Of a stretch of DNA of 64,000 bases, positions 1 to 8,161 are shown in pieces (the stretch's first letter is position 1; the number at the start of each line of letters is the position of its first letter). Under the pieces are notes generated by a model. That model saw only the letters and a program-made list of their open reading frames with translations, had not been told where the DNA came from and did no database searches. Source of the DNA: Acidimicrobiia bacterium (GTDB lineage: Bacteria; Actinomycetota; Acidimicrobiia; Acidimicrobiales; AC-14); NCBI GenBank assembly GCA_023264995.1, contig JAHFUR010000008.1, forward strand, positions 62,001-126,000, read 5' to 3'. Position numbers and translations under genes: made by a program.

Positions 1-284
1 CGGGGCACCGGCTCGAACAGCTCCTGGAAGTCGACGTGGAGCATGCCCGCGACCGGCCGGAGGCAGCGCCGGCACGGCCCGTCCCAGGCCCCGTCCGCCG
101 TGCCGGTGGCCAGGAGGCCGTCGGACACCCATTCGAGCAGGGTGTCCACCACGACGGGGACCTCAGTACGGAGCGTGGAGTCGACGACGGTGACCGGCTC
201 GGCCAGGCGCCCCTCGACCCGCTCCCGGCGCCGCGCCCCGGGCCGGCCGACCAGGTCGGCGACGTTCACGAGAAACGGGTTCAC
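1..284 (-). CDS. YceD/DUF177 family protein (partial, runs off left edge)
   Basis: The reverse strand from a GTG at 284 encodes a protein beginning MNPFLVNVADLVGRPG. It contains the CRRCL segment near residue 80 that is typical of the DUF177/YceD family, small proteins of unclear role usually encoded just before rpmF (ribosomal protein L32) and linked to 23S rRNA or ribosome maturation. The C-terminus and second Cys pair lie outside the window. The start is 3 nt after the stop of the upstream coiled-coil gene, so the two are probably co-transcribed. The order coaD, SepIVA-like, YceD matches the actinobacterial arrangement. Confidence 0.8.
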   Translation of the reverse strand, partial: MNPFLVNVADLVGRPGARRRERVEGRLAEPVTVVDSTLRTEVPVVVDTLLEWVSDGLLATGTADGAWDGPCRRCLRPVAGMLHVDFQELFEPVP

Positions 285-287
285 AGC

Positions 288-848
288 TCACCACTGGTCC
301 TGGTCGAAGAAGACCTCGCCGCTGTCGGCGTCGGCGTTGGCCGCGATCTGGTCGCCCTCGGAGGACTCCGGCAGCGGGGCCACCCGCAGCTTCTCCCGGC
401 CGCCGACGACGGTCTTCATGATCCGCTCCAGCACGATCTCGAAGCTGGCCAGCTTCTGGTCGACGTAGTCCTCGGCCTCATGCTTGAGGCGCCGGGCTTC
501 GTCGTTGGCCTGTTCCAGGGTGCGGTTGGCCACCCGCTGGGCCTCGCGGACCAGCTCGGTGCGCTGCACGATGCGCTCGGCCCGCTCCCGGGCCGCGCTG
601 AGGATCTCGTCACCCTCCCGCTGGACCTTGGCCAGGTACTCCTGACGCTCCTTGAGCAGCCACCGGGCCTGGCGCATCTCCTCGGGAAGGCGGTTGATGG
701 CCTCCTCCAGCATCTCCACGACCTCGTCCTTCTCCAACCGGACGGTGGAGGAGAGCGGCATCTTGGGCGCAGAGTTCACCTGGTCGAGGACCCGCCGGAG
801 CAGGACCTCGGTATCGGGCGCCTCGTTGTGGCGATCGGGGACGATCAC
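288..848 (-). CDS. SepIVA-like coiled-coil protein (DivIVA-like)
   Basis: A 186-residue charged protein starting at GTG 848. Residues about 35-150 are rich in Glu, Arg and Ala with a heptad pattern, predicting a long coiled coil, and there is an acidic C-terminal tail. There is no signal peptide or membrane segment. It resembles actinobacterial proteins once annotated as ATP synthase B-like, including mycobacterial SepIVA, a cytoplasmic DivIVA-like protein tied to septation and envelope synthesis. Those are encoded next to a YceD gene, as here. The gene lies 33 bp after coaD and 3 bp before YceD. Function is inferred from family and synteny; the exact cellular role here is unknown. Confidence 0.65.
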   Translation of the reverse strand: MIVPDRHNEAPDTEVLLRRVLDQVNSAPKMPLSSTVRLEKDEVVEMLEEAINRLPEEMRQARWLLKERQEYLAKVQREGDEILSAARERAERIVQRTELVREAQRVANRTLEQANDEARRLKHEAEDYVDQKLASFEIVLERIMKTVVGGREKLRVAPLPESSEGDQIAANADADSGEVFFDQDQW

Positions 849-881
849 CGCGTCACCGTAGCCCGGCTCCCGCGACGCGCA

Positions 882-1361
882 TCATGCGCTGAACCTCTCT
901 TTCAGCCTTTGGGCGATGGGAGCCGGCACCATCGAGGACACGTCACCGCCGAACCGGGCGACTTCGCGGACCAGGCTGGAGGACAGGAAGGAGTGCTCGG
1001 GCGCGGTCGGGAAGAACACGGTGGCGATCCCCGACATCCTCTCGTTGACCTGGGCCATCTGCAGCTCGAAATCGAAGTCCGAGACGGCCCGCAACCCCTT
1101 CACGATGGCCTGCACGCCCTGGGCCAGGGCATAGTCTACGAGCAGGCCCTCGAAGGCGCCGATCTCGACGTTGGCCAGGTGGGCGGTGACCTCGGCCAGC
1201 ATGGCCTGGCGCTCGTCGAGGCTGAACAGGGGCGGGGCCTTGCCCGGGTTGCCCACCGCGGCCACCAGGACGTGGTCGAACAACCGGGCCGTGCGCTCGA
1301 TGACATCGAGGTGGCCGAAGGTCACCGGGTCGAACGAGCCAGGTATGAGGGCCTTCGGCAT
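882..1361 (-). CDS. coaD: Pantetheine-phosphate adenylyltransferase
   Basis: 159 residues, the usual length for bacterial PPAT. It transfers AMP from ATP to 4'-phosphopantetheine, the penultimate step of coenzyme A synthesis in the cytoplasm. The nucleotidyltransferase motif GSFDPVTFGH is at residues 8-17 (the TxGH signature) and the C-terminal LSSSLVR loop (ISSTxVR equivalent) is near residue 125. The ATG at 1361 follows the rsmD stop codon with no gap, a common rsmD-coaD arrangement, so both are likely read from the promoter before rsmD. Confidence 0.95.
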   Translation of the reverse strand: MPKALIPGSFDPVTFGHLDVIERTARLFDHVLVAAVGNPGKAPPLFSLDERQAMLAEVTAHLANVEIGAFEGLLVDYALAQGVQAIVKGLRAVSDFDFELQMAQVNERMSGIATVFFPTAPEHSFLSSSLVREVARFGGDVSSMVPAPIAQRLKERFSA

Positions 1362-1907
1362 CTACCCCTGTTCCTCATGCGGCGCCTCGGCCTCTCGGCG
1401 GGCGAGGGTCACCACCGTATCGCCGTACCGCTTCGAGCGAAGGGGGCGCCACCCCGGCGGCAGGTCGACGTGGGCCCGGGCCTCTATGGCCACCAGGCGG
1501 GCTGGCAGGACAGCCAGGAGGGCGGGCCACCCGTCGAACGCGTACGGGGGGTCGGCGAAGGCCAGGTCGACGAGGGTGGGGGCGCCGGCGAGGAAGCGGC
1601 CGACGTCGGCCTGCACGACCCGGGCCTTGTCCGCCAGCCCGGTGACCCTCAGGTTGGCGGTGACGGCGGCCACGGCCTGGGGGTCGGCGTCGACGAACGT
1701 CGCCGATGCCGCGCCCCGCGACAGGGCTTCGATGCCCAGCGCGCCAGTGCCGGCGAAAAGGTCGAGCACGGTGGCGCCGGCGATGGCGTCGAGGCTGCCC
1801 AAGGCGTTGAACAGGGCTTCACGGACGCGCTCGCTCGTCGGGCGGAGCTGGCGGCCGCTCGGGGCCGTGAGCCGGCGTCCCCCTGCGACACCTGCGACGA
1901 CCCTCAT
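1362..1907 (-). CDS. rsmD: 16S rRNA (guanine(966)-N(2))-methyltransferase RsmD
   Basis: 181 residues with a Rossmann methyltransferase fold. The SAM-binding motif is LDLFAGTGALGIEA near residue 48 and the catalytic DPPY motif (ADPPY) is near residue 118. It methylates N2 of G966 in 16S rRNA. The N-terminal TSERVREALFN segment is characteristic of RsmD. The start at ATG 1907 is preceded by TACCGT on the minus strand with a 6-nt gap, suggesting a leaderless transcript. It heads the operon rsmD-coaD-SepIVA-like-YceD. Confidence 0.93.
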   Translation of the reverse strand: MRVVAGVAGGRRLTAPSGRQLRPTSERVREALFNALGSLDAIAGATVLDLFAGTGALGIEALSRGAASATFVDADPQAVAAVTANLRVTGLADKARVVQADVGRFLAGAPTLVDLAFADPPYAFDGWPALLAVLPARLVAIEARAHVDLPPGWRPLRSKRYGDTVVTLARREAEAPHEEQG

Positions 1908-1969
1908 GCGGCGACGGTAGCCGCGCGCCCTCTGCGCCGCGGGACCGCCGTGTAAGTTCTGGCCCGCTG
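1908..1969. promoter_or_regulatory. Divergent promoter region (rsmD and secreted protein)
   Basis: The 62-bp gap between divergent genes. On the minus strand TACCGT (1919-1914) lies 6 nt before the rsmD ATG, the spacing of a leaderless start. On the plus strand TAAGTT (1953-1958) lies 11 nt before the ATG at 1970. Both match the actinobacterial -10 consensus TANNNT. No convincing -35 box was seen. Confidence 0.45.
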
Positions 1970-3601
1970 ATGTCTACCGTGCGTCGTGCCCTCATCCTGC
2001 TGCTCGTGCTCGGGTCGGCGGTGGCCGGCGGCGGCCTCCTGGCGCCGGCTTCCGCCCAGGTCCGCCCCGACGACCCCCGCGCCGGCCTGGTCTACGCCGG
2101 CCTCCGCCAGGCCGCGGCCGGCAGCTTCTGCGCCGGCGCGTTCGAGTCGGTCCTGGCCGAGCGGGTGCCGGCAGGGTTGAAGAACGTCCTGTGCACCCAC
2201 GGCCCCGATGCGGCTCCCGACGGCGTCGACGTGCGGGTCAACCGGGAGCCCGACCTGACCGCCGAGGTCCCCCTGCCCTCGGGCGCCACCGCCGCGGCCG
2301 AGACGCCCCCGTTGGGGTGCTACGGCACCGGGAGCGACGGCTACCGGGTCCAGCTCATCTATGCCCGCAGCGCCTCGGGTTCCGACCGGTACTCCGCGTA
2401 CGCCGCGTCGTTCAAGGCCTGGGCCGCCCGGCTCGACGATGTGGTCAACCAGAGCGCGGGCCAGACCGGTGGCACCAGGCATGTCCGGTTCGTCACCGAC
2501 TCGAGCTGCAACCCCATCGTGCAGCGCGTCACCCTCAGCGACTCGGCCATGTCGAACTTCGGGAGCATGGTGACCGCGCTCCACAACGGCGGGTACGCCC
2601 GGACCGACCGCAAGTACCTCGTGTGGGCCGACGCCAACGTCTACTGCGGGATCGCCGAGATCTACAACGACGACAGCGCCGACGCCACGCCCGGCCGCAA
2701 CTACAACAACGGCAACCGGGCCATCCAGGGATCGGTCGCCCGGGTCGACAACGGGTGCTGGGGCCAGCCGAACATGGTGGAGGCCCACGAGCTGCTCCAC
2801 AATCTCGGCGGGGTGCAGCTGACGGCGCCGAACGCCACGGGTGGCTACCACTGCAACGACGAGTCCGACCGCCTCTGCTACGCCGACGGCACCCGGTCTT
2901 CCACCATGCGCCAGGTGTGCCCCCTCGACCACGAGGCGCTGTACGACTGCAACAACGACGACTACTTCAGCACCGCGCCCGACCCCGGCTCCTACCTGGG
3001 CACGCACTGGAACAGCGCCAATAGCGCGTTCCTGACCAGCCTGGCGCCCACCGTCCCGGGGACCACCACCACCACTGCGCCGCCATCGACGACCACAACC
3101 ACGACCGCGCCGCCGCCGACGACGACCTCCACGAGCACCACGACGACGACCACCATCGCTCCCCCGCCGAGCACGACCACCACCGTCCCCCCGGGCACGA
3201 CCACGACCCTTCCGCCGTCGGGCACCGTGCCCTCGGCACCGCAGGGGCTCAGCGCCACCCAGCCCCAGGTGGGCGGCGGTGTGCAGCTGGTCTGGCAGGC
3301 GCCGGCCACCGGGCCGGTCACCGGGTACCGCATCTACCGCGGCACCAGCCCGTCCAGCCAGACGCTCCTGGCCACGGTCGGCAACGTGCTCGGCTACGCC
3401 GACACCAGCGCCGGGCGGCTGCTCTACTACTACCGGGTCACGGCGTACAACGCCGCCGGCGAGGGGCCGGCGTCGAACCTCACCGGGATGATCGGCAAGG
3501 TCGCGACCTCCGCCGGCATGGTGAGCGAGGACGTCGACCGGAGGCTGGTCGTCTCCAGCACCGTGGGCAGTTCGCCGCTCGTCGCCCGCCGGTGGGCGTG
3601 A
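1970..3601 (+). CDS. Secreted metalloprotease-like protein with Thr-rich linker and FnIII domain
   Basis: 543 residues. Residues 1-30 form a signal peptide (RR, hydrophobic run, AxA-type site). The catalytic-like region spans about 35-360 and holds HELLHNLG at 273-280, an HExxHxxG zinc motif; several Cys pairs (for example C117, C180, C226, C263, C295) suggest disulfides. At the position where metzincins place the third zinc ligand (HExxHxxGxxH/D) there is Gln283, so the third ligand must come from elsewhere or activity is altered. A Thr/Pro linker covers about 362-405 and a fibronectin type III domain about 410-500. It is probably an exported enzyme or adhesin. It appears monocistronic. The substrate is unknown. 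Confidence 0.7.
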   Translation: MSTVRRALILLLVLGSAVAGGGLLAPASAQVRPDDPRAGLVYAGLRQAAAGSFCAGAFESVLAERVPAGLKNVLCTHGPDAAPDGVDVRVNREPDLTAEVPLPSGATAAAETPPLGCYGTGSDGYRVQLIYARSASGSDRYSAYAASFKAWAARLDDVVNQSAGQTGGTRHVRFVTDSSCNPIVQRVTLSDSAMSNFGSMVTALHNGGYARTDRKYLVWADANVYCGIAEIYNDDSADATPGRNYNNGNRAIQGSVARVDNGCWGQPNMVEAHELLHNLGGVQLTAPNATGGYHCNDESDRLCYADGTRSSTMRQVCPLDHEALYDCNNDDYFSTAPDPGSYLGTHWNSANSAFLTSLAPTVPGTTTTTAPPSTTTTTTAPPPTTTSTSTTTTTTIAPPPSTTTTVPPGTTTTLPPSGTVPSAPQGLSATQPQVGGGVQLVWQAPATGPVTGYRIYRGTSPSSQTLLATVGNVLGYADTSAGRLLYYYRVTAYNAAGEGPASNLTGMIGKVATSAGMVSEDVDRRLVVSSTVGSSPLVARRWA

Positions 3602-3628
3602 GCTGGTCCTGAGACCCGCCGGCGGGCG

Positions 3629-5368
3629 ATGAGCAGTCCCGGGGCGGCTCCTCGGCTGGCCCACGGCACCTGGGCCCGCCGGGCCCACCATCTCGGCGAG
3701 GCAGGCGTGGGCGGCCTCTCGCCGGCGGCGGTCACCTGGTTCGGGCCGGCCCGGTACGAGCCCGGCCGGCCGGGGAGCGAAGCCACGGTCCAGGCCCTCT
3801 CCGGGCTGATGGAGGTCCATGGCCGCGATGCGGGCGCGCCGCGCCGGCTCGGGCTGGAGGTGGCGTCGGTGGCCGCCGGGCTCCTGGCCGTCCAGGGGAG
3901 CCTGGCCGCGGCCATCGCCGGGCTGCGGAGCAGCCCGGTCCCCGCCGTCCACACCTCGGTGCTCCAGGCCGCGTTGGTACTCCTGTCGCACTACATCGTG
4001 GTCGCCACCGGGCTGCCCGACGCGGTGCCCGGTCCCCCCCTGCCCGCCCCGGGGCCGCCCTTCGCCAGCGCCGGCGGGCAGTGGTTCGAGATCGAGACGC
4101 TCGACGCCGGCGCGTGGACCGAGTTCTGGACCGCCCTCGGCGCCGGCCACGTCGACCTCGGGCGGGCCTGGACGCAGTTCCTGTGGCGGTACGAGCGCGC
4201 CGCCTGCTCGCTGCCAGCCGGCCTCCACGAGGCTACGGCCTGCCGTTCCTTGGCCGACCTGGAGGGTGTCGCCGCGCAGGCCGGCGTCAGCCTGGTACCG
4301 CTGCGGGAGTACGCCGGCGTGCTGTCCGAGCCGGGACGGGAGGCGGCCTTCCCCGCCGTCCGGGCTCTGGCCGGTCCCAGCCCCGCCCGAGCGGTGGCAA
4401 CCGCCGGCGGCCTGCCCCTGGCCGGCATCGCCGTGGTCGAGGCCACCAGCCGCATCCAGGGCCCGCTGGCGGGGATGCTGCTCCGCATGCTGGGGGCCGA
4501 GGTCACGCGGGTCCAGCCCCCCGATGGCGACTACGGGCGGGCGGCGCGCACCCTCCACCGCGGCAAGGCCGCCGTCGCCCTGGACCTGGGCCGGCGGTCC
4601 GGGCGCGACGACCTCGTCGACCTGGTGGCCGGCGCCGACGTCTTCCTGCACAACTGGCGACCGGGCAAGGCCGCCGAGTGGGGCGTCGAGCCCGCGGACC
4701 TGGTGACCCGCCGGCCGGGGCTGGTCTATGCCGCCCTCTCGGGCTGGGGCGAGCGGCCCCCGACCGGCGGGCCCGTCGGCACCGACTTCCTCGTCCAGGC
4801 CTACGCCGGCGTCGGCCAAGGCTTGCACCCGGCAGGCGATCCGCCGGTCCCGTCCCGCATGGTCCTGAGCGACCTGTTCGGCGGCATCGTGGCCGCCGAG
4901 GGCATCCTCGCCGGCCTGTACCGGCGGGAGCGGACCGGGCAGGCCCAGGTCGTCGGGTCCTCGCTGCTGGCCGGGGCCATGGCCGCCCAGGCCCACGTGC
5001 TCGACGGCCTGGCCGCCGGCGCGGAGGACGGCCGCCGGGGCGGCCGTCCGGCGTGGGGGCTGCTCGACCGCCCGGTGCCGACGGCCGACGGCGACCTGAT
5101 GGTGCGCGCCGGCGACGACGAGAGCTTCGCTCGGTTGTGCCGAGCCTGCGGTCTCGATCGGGCACGTACCAGCGAGCGGCAGATCTACGTCCGGCTGCGG
5201 GAGGGCGTCGCCGCCGACATGGAACGGGAGCTCGTCGGTGCCGGCGTCGACGCAGCCGCGGTGTGCGGGGACCTGGCCACCCTGCCGGCCGACCCCCGGG
5301 TGGCCGACCTGTTCGAGCCCGTCGCCGGCGGGGGCGTCGCCCCCCGCTCGCCCTGGGGGTTCACATGA
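3629..5368 (+). CDS. CaiB/BaiF family CoA-transferase-like protein (duplicated or permuted)
   Basis: 579 residues. From about residue 262 to the end it is a recognisable family III CoA-transferase: the segment around GPLAGMLLRMLGAEVTRV, then GTDFLVQAYAG near residue 385, whose Asp matches the catalytic Asp of CaiB/FRC enzymes. The first 260 residues look like a second, weaker copy of the family's C-terminal lobe, so the protein may be a tandem or permuted fusion. Such enzymes move CoA between carboxylic acids or epimerise 2-methylacyl-CoAs. It shares a 4-nt ATGA overlap with the AMP ligase that follows, suggesting joint activation of an acyl substrate for the cluster. The substrate is unknown. 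Confidence 0.7.
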   Translation: MSSPGAAPRLAHGTWARRAHHLGEAGVGGLSPAAVTWFGPARYEPGRPGSEATVQALSGLMEVHGRDAGAPRRLGLEVASVAAGLLAVQGSLAAAIAGLRSSPVPAVHTSVLQAALVLLSHYIVVATGLPDAVPGPPLPAPGPPFASAGGQWFEIETLDAGAWTEFWTALGAGHVDLGRAWTQFLWRYERAACSLPAGLHEATACRSLADLEGVAAQAGVSLVPLREYAGVLSEPGREAAFPAVRALAGPSPARAVATAGGLPLAGIAVVEATSRIQGPLAGMLLRMLGAEVTRVQPPDGDYGRAARTLHRGKAAVALDLGRRSGRDDLVDLVAGADVFLHNWRPGKAAEWGVEPADLVTRRPGLVYAALSGWGERPPTGGPVGTDFLVQAYAGVGQGLHPAGDPPVPSRMVLSDLFGGIVAAEGILAGLYRRERTGQAQVVGSSLLAGAMAAQAHVLDGLAAGAEDGRRGGRPAWGLLDRPVPTADGDLMVRAGDDESFARLCRACGLDRARTSERQIYVRLREGVAADMERELVGAGVDAAAVCGDLATLPADPRVADLFEPVAGGGVAPRSPWGFT

Positions 5369-6984
5369 CGGGAGGCCGGTCCATCGTTGCGGAGCCGCTG
5401 GCGCCCAGCATGCACGACGCCTGCCGGCGGTGGGCCGATCGTCCCGCCGTCACGGCCAACGGGACGACCACCACGTTCGGCGAGCTGGGCCGGGGTGTGG
5501 CCCGCCTGGCCGCCTCCTACCGGCGGCTCGGCATCGGCCCCGGAGACCGGGTCGTATGCCAGCTCCCCAACTCGGTCGAGCACGTCATGGCCGTCAACGC
5601 GGCGTGGGCCGCCGGCGCCGTGCACGTCGGTACTGACAGCGACCTCACCGGGCCCGAGCTGGCCTGGCTGGCCGACCATACCGGCGCCGCCGCCGTGGTC
5701 CTCCGGCCCGACCTCCGCGCCGCCGACCCGCTGGCGCCGGCTCGGCACGTGGCCGCCGCCTCGCCGGGCACCCGCATCATCGTCCACCCCGACCCAACTG
5801 GTGGCATGGGCGGCGGGCCTGCCCCCCGTTCCTGGCACCGGCTCGACGAGCTGCTCGCCGGCCCCGACGAGCTCGACGACTGGGCCCCGCCCCACGGCCC
5901 GGCGGACACCGGCCACCTCCTCCTCACATCGGGCACGACCGGGAGGCCGAAGGCGGTCATGGAGACGTTGCCGGCGTGCTGGGCCAAGATGCAGTTCTTC
6001 GCCGACGCCTTCGCGCCCGGCCCCGACGACGTGCACCTCCTGTACCTGCCGATGGCCCACGTCTTCGGCCTCCGGCTGGCCATGCTCGCCCTCCTGAGCG
6101 GAGGCCGCCTCGTCCTCACCGAGCGCTTCTCGCCCGCCGGCGCCCTCCGCCTGATCGGCCAGGAAGCGGTGACCGTCCTGCCCGGCATGCCCGCCCACTT
6201 CACCCTCCTCCTCGACGCCTTCGACCCCGAGGCGCACCGGGCCGGCAGCCTCCGGTGGGCGATCTCCGCGGCCTCGTCGTTCCCCCGGCCCCTCCTCGAC
6301 CGGCTGGACGAGCATTTCTCGGTCGACCTGCTCTATGTCTACGGCTGCAGTGAGAACTTCACCGTCCTGACAACCGACCGCGACGACGTCCGCCAGGGCT
6401 CGGTCGGCCGGGCCGTCTTCAGGGGCCCCGCCGGCACCCCGCCCGACGGGCGGGTGGCCGTGTTCGGGCCCGGCGGCACCACCCCCCTCCCGGCCGGCAC
6501 CGTCGGCGAGATCGCCTTCGGCGCCGCCTCCCCGGTCCGGTACTGGCGGGCGCCCGACGCGGCCACCGACGGCTGGTACCGCACCGGCGACCTGGGCCGC
6601 GTCGACCCCGACGGTCGCGTCTATATCGTCGGCCGGCTCAAGGAGCTGGTGAACCGGGGTGGCCTCCACGTGTCGCCCGCCGAGGTGGAGACGGCGGTAC
6701 GCCTCCACCCGGGGGTCGCCGACAGCGCCGTCGTGGCCACGCCCGACCCGGTGCTCGGCGAGGCCGTCTGCGCGTGCGTGGTCGCCGCCGCCGGCGGGGC
6801 TCCCACCCTGGCCGAGCTGCGTGACTTCCTGGCCCCGGTGCTGGCCCGCCACAAGCTCCCCGACGAGCTGTGCCTGGTCGAGGCCATCCCCCGCACCAAG
6901 ATCGGCAAGGTGGACCGGCCGGCGCTGCAGGCCACCGTGCTGGGCACCGGCCAGGCCCGCCAGCGCCTGCGCCCCGGCGGGTGA
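5365..6984 (+). CDS. AMP-dependent acyl-CoA synthetase/ligase
   Basis: 539 residues of the ANL superfamily. The adenylation motif LLTSGTTGRPKAV is near residue 190, WYRTGDLG near 405, and the C-terminal catalytic Lys lies in PRTKIGKVDR near 515. It activates a carboxylic acid as acyl-AMP and transfers it to CoA or to a carrier protein. The start is ATG 5365, overlapping the CoA-transferase stop (ATGA). It is followed with a GTGA overlap by a sulfotransferase. Together they form a three-gene transcription unit at the left border of the NRPS cluster. Whether the acceptor is CoA or a carrier domain cannot be read from the sequence. Confidence 0.85.
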   Translation: MTGGRSIVAEPLAPSMHDACRRWADRPAVTANGTTTTFGELGRGVARLAASYRRLGIGPGDRVVCQLPNSVEHVMAVNAAWAAGAVHVGTDSDLTGPELAWLADHTGAAAVVLRPDLRAADPLAPARHVAAASPGTRIIVHPDPTGGMGGGPAPRSWHRLDELLAGPDELDDWAPPHGPADTGHLLLTSGTTGRPKAVMETLPACWAKMQFFADAFAPGPDDVHLLYLPMAHVFGLRLAMLALLSGGRLVLTERFSPAGALRLIGQEAVTVLPGMPAHFTLLLDAFDPEAHRAGSLRWAISAASSFPRPLLDRLDEHFSVDLLYVYGCSENFTVLTTDRDDVRQGSVGRAVFRGPAGTPPDGRVAVFGPGGTTPLPAGTVGEIAFGAASPVRYWRAPDAATDGWYRTGDLGRVDPDGRVYIVGRLKELVNRGGLHVSPAEVETAVRLHPGVADSAVVATPDPVLGEAVCACVVAAAGGAPTLAELRDFLAPVLARHKLPDELCLVEAIPRTKIGKVDRPALQATVLGTGQARQRLRPGG

Positions 6985-8096
6985 TCTCGGCGGCGGCGAT
7001 GGTGGCGGAGGCCGGCCACCGGGATGCCGACTGGCCCGACGAGGTCCCCTTCCTGGCCAACCTCGAACGGCTGGTCGACGACTGCCGGTCAGCGGCGAAC
7101 CTGAACCCGACGGGTCGCATGGTGCTGCACAAGACGGCGGTGCGGCACCTGCGCAACCTGGGCGCCCTCCACCGCGTCACCGACCCCCCCGGCGGTCCCG
7201 TCACCCGGCCCCTGGTCGTCACGGGCCTCCCGCGCACCGGGACGACCCTGCTCCACCACCTCTTGGCCCTTGACCCCGCCCACCGGGCCCTGCGGCTCTG
7301 GGAGGCGCTCGACCCGGCCGGCGTGGCCGACGGCGCCAGCCGGCGGGCAGCCGCACAACGGTGGGTGGACGGCTTCTCTCGTCTCGTGCCCGACTTTCGC
7401 GCCATCCATGCCCCCACCGTCGACGGGCCGGAAGAGTGCGACCTGCTGCTCCAGAACACCTTCGCCAGCCAGCATTTCGACGACATGTTCGACGCCCCCC
7501 ACTACTCGGCGTGGCTGGCCGGCGCCGACCTGACGGCCGAGTACGCGCACTACGCCTTCCAGCTCCGGGCTCTCGGGACCGGGCCCGGGACGACGTGGGC
7601 GCTCAAGTCGCCCAGCCACCTCGGCCACCTCGACACCCTCATCGCCGCCCTGCCCGGCGCCACGGTGGTCGTGTGCCACCGCGATCCTCGCCAGGCGGTG
7701 GCGTCCTACGCCAGCCTCATCGCCACGCTGCGCCGGGCCTACAGCGACGACGTGTCGCCGGAGCGCATCGGGCACCAGGCGCTGGACCGGGCGTCGGCGG
7801 CCATGGGGCGGGCGCTCGATGCCCGCCGGCGGGCCGGCGAGGCGTCGTTCGTCGACGTGGCCTACGACGACCTCGTCGCCGACCCGCGCCAGGCCCTGCG
7901 GTCCCTCTACGTGCAACTGGGACGGCCGATGGCCGCCGCCGTGGAGGACGCCATCGGCGCATGGGCGGCGGCCAACCCTCGTCACCGCCACGGCGAGCAC
8001 CGCTATGACCTGGCCCGTTTCGGCCTCGTAGCCGCCGACGTCGATGCCGCGTTCGCCGCCTACATGGGCCGCTTCGGCCCGCTGGCCGGCGGCTGA
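6981..8096 (+). CDS. Sulfotransferase family protein
   Basis: 371 residues from GTG 6981, which overlaps the upstream stop by 4 nt; ATG 6999 is an alternative start. The PAPS 5'-phosphosulfate-binding loop GLPRTGTTLLHHLL is near residue 82 and a 3'-phosphate-binding segment VVVCHRDPRQAVASY near 226. These are the two landmarks of cytosolic PAPS-dependent sulfotransferases, which sulfate hydroxyl or amine groups of small molecules. Bacterial members of this subgroup occur in natural-product and lipid loci. Here it could sulfate the NRPS product or a glycosylated intermediate; that is inference. It is the last gene of the plus-strand block and faces the minus-strand ligase. Confidence 0.8.
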   Translation: MISAAAMVAEAGHRDADWPDEVPFLANLERLVDDCRSAANLNPTGRMVLHKTAVRHLRNLGALHRVTDPPGGPVTRPLVVTGLPRTGTTLLHHLLALDPAHRALRLWEALDPAGVADGASRRAAAQRWVDGFSRLVPDFRAIHAPTVDGPEECDLLLQNTFASQHFDDMFDAPHYSAWLAGADLTAEYAHYAFQLRALGTGPGTTWALKSPSHLGHLDTLIAALPGATVVVCHRDPRQAVASYASLIATLRRAYSDDVSPERIGHQALDRASAAMGRALDARRRAGEASFVDVAYDDLVADPRQALRSLYVQLGRPMAAAVEDAIGAWAAANPRHRHGEHRYDLARFGLVAADVDAAFAAYMGRFGPLAGG

Positions 8097-8109
8097 CCTC
8101 CTGCCCGGT

Positions 8110-8159
8110 CGAGTGTGGGCGGTTCGCGCTGCCCCACGGCACCGAAACGCCCACACTCG
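8110..8159. repeat. Perfect-arm hairpin with 26-nt centre between convergent genes
   Basis: Arms 8110-8121 (CGAGTGTGGGCG) and 8148-8159 (its exact reverse complement) are separated by 26 nt. Inside, TTCG (8123-8126) pairs with CGAA (8143-8146) after one mismatch, extending the stem. It lies between the stop codons of the sulfotransferase (8096) and the ligase (8162). There is no T-tract on either side, so a simple intrinsic terminator is not obvious. The spacing equals that of the two elements at 15445 and 56876, though the arm sequence differs. Confidence 0.8.
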
Positions 8160-8161
8160 GC

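Noticed and set aside
36-1955. Long plus-strand frame opposite rsmD, coaD and the coiled-coil gene
   Set aside because: GC-rich third-position bias gives open antisense frames; the minus-strand genes have clear families and this translation has none.
1904-4996. Very long minus-strand frame across the secreted protein and CoA-transferase
   Set aside because: It is antisense to two well-supported genes and has a low-complexity Gly/Arg composition.
5797-5807. Part of the palindromic element core (AACTGGTGGCA) inside the AMP ligase gene
   Set aside because: Only half an arm with a mismatch and no partner arm 26 nt away; coincidental coding sequence.
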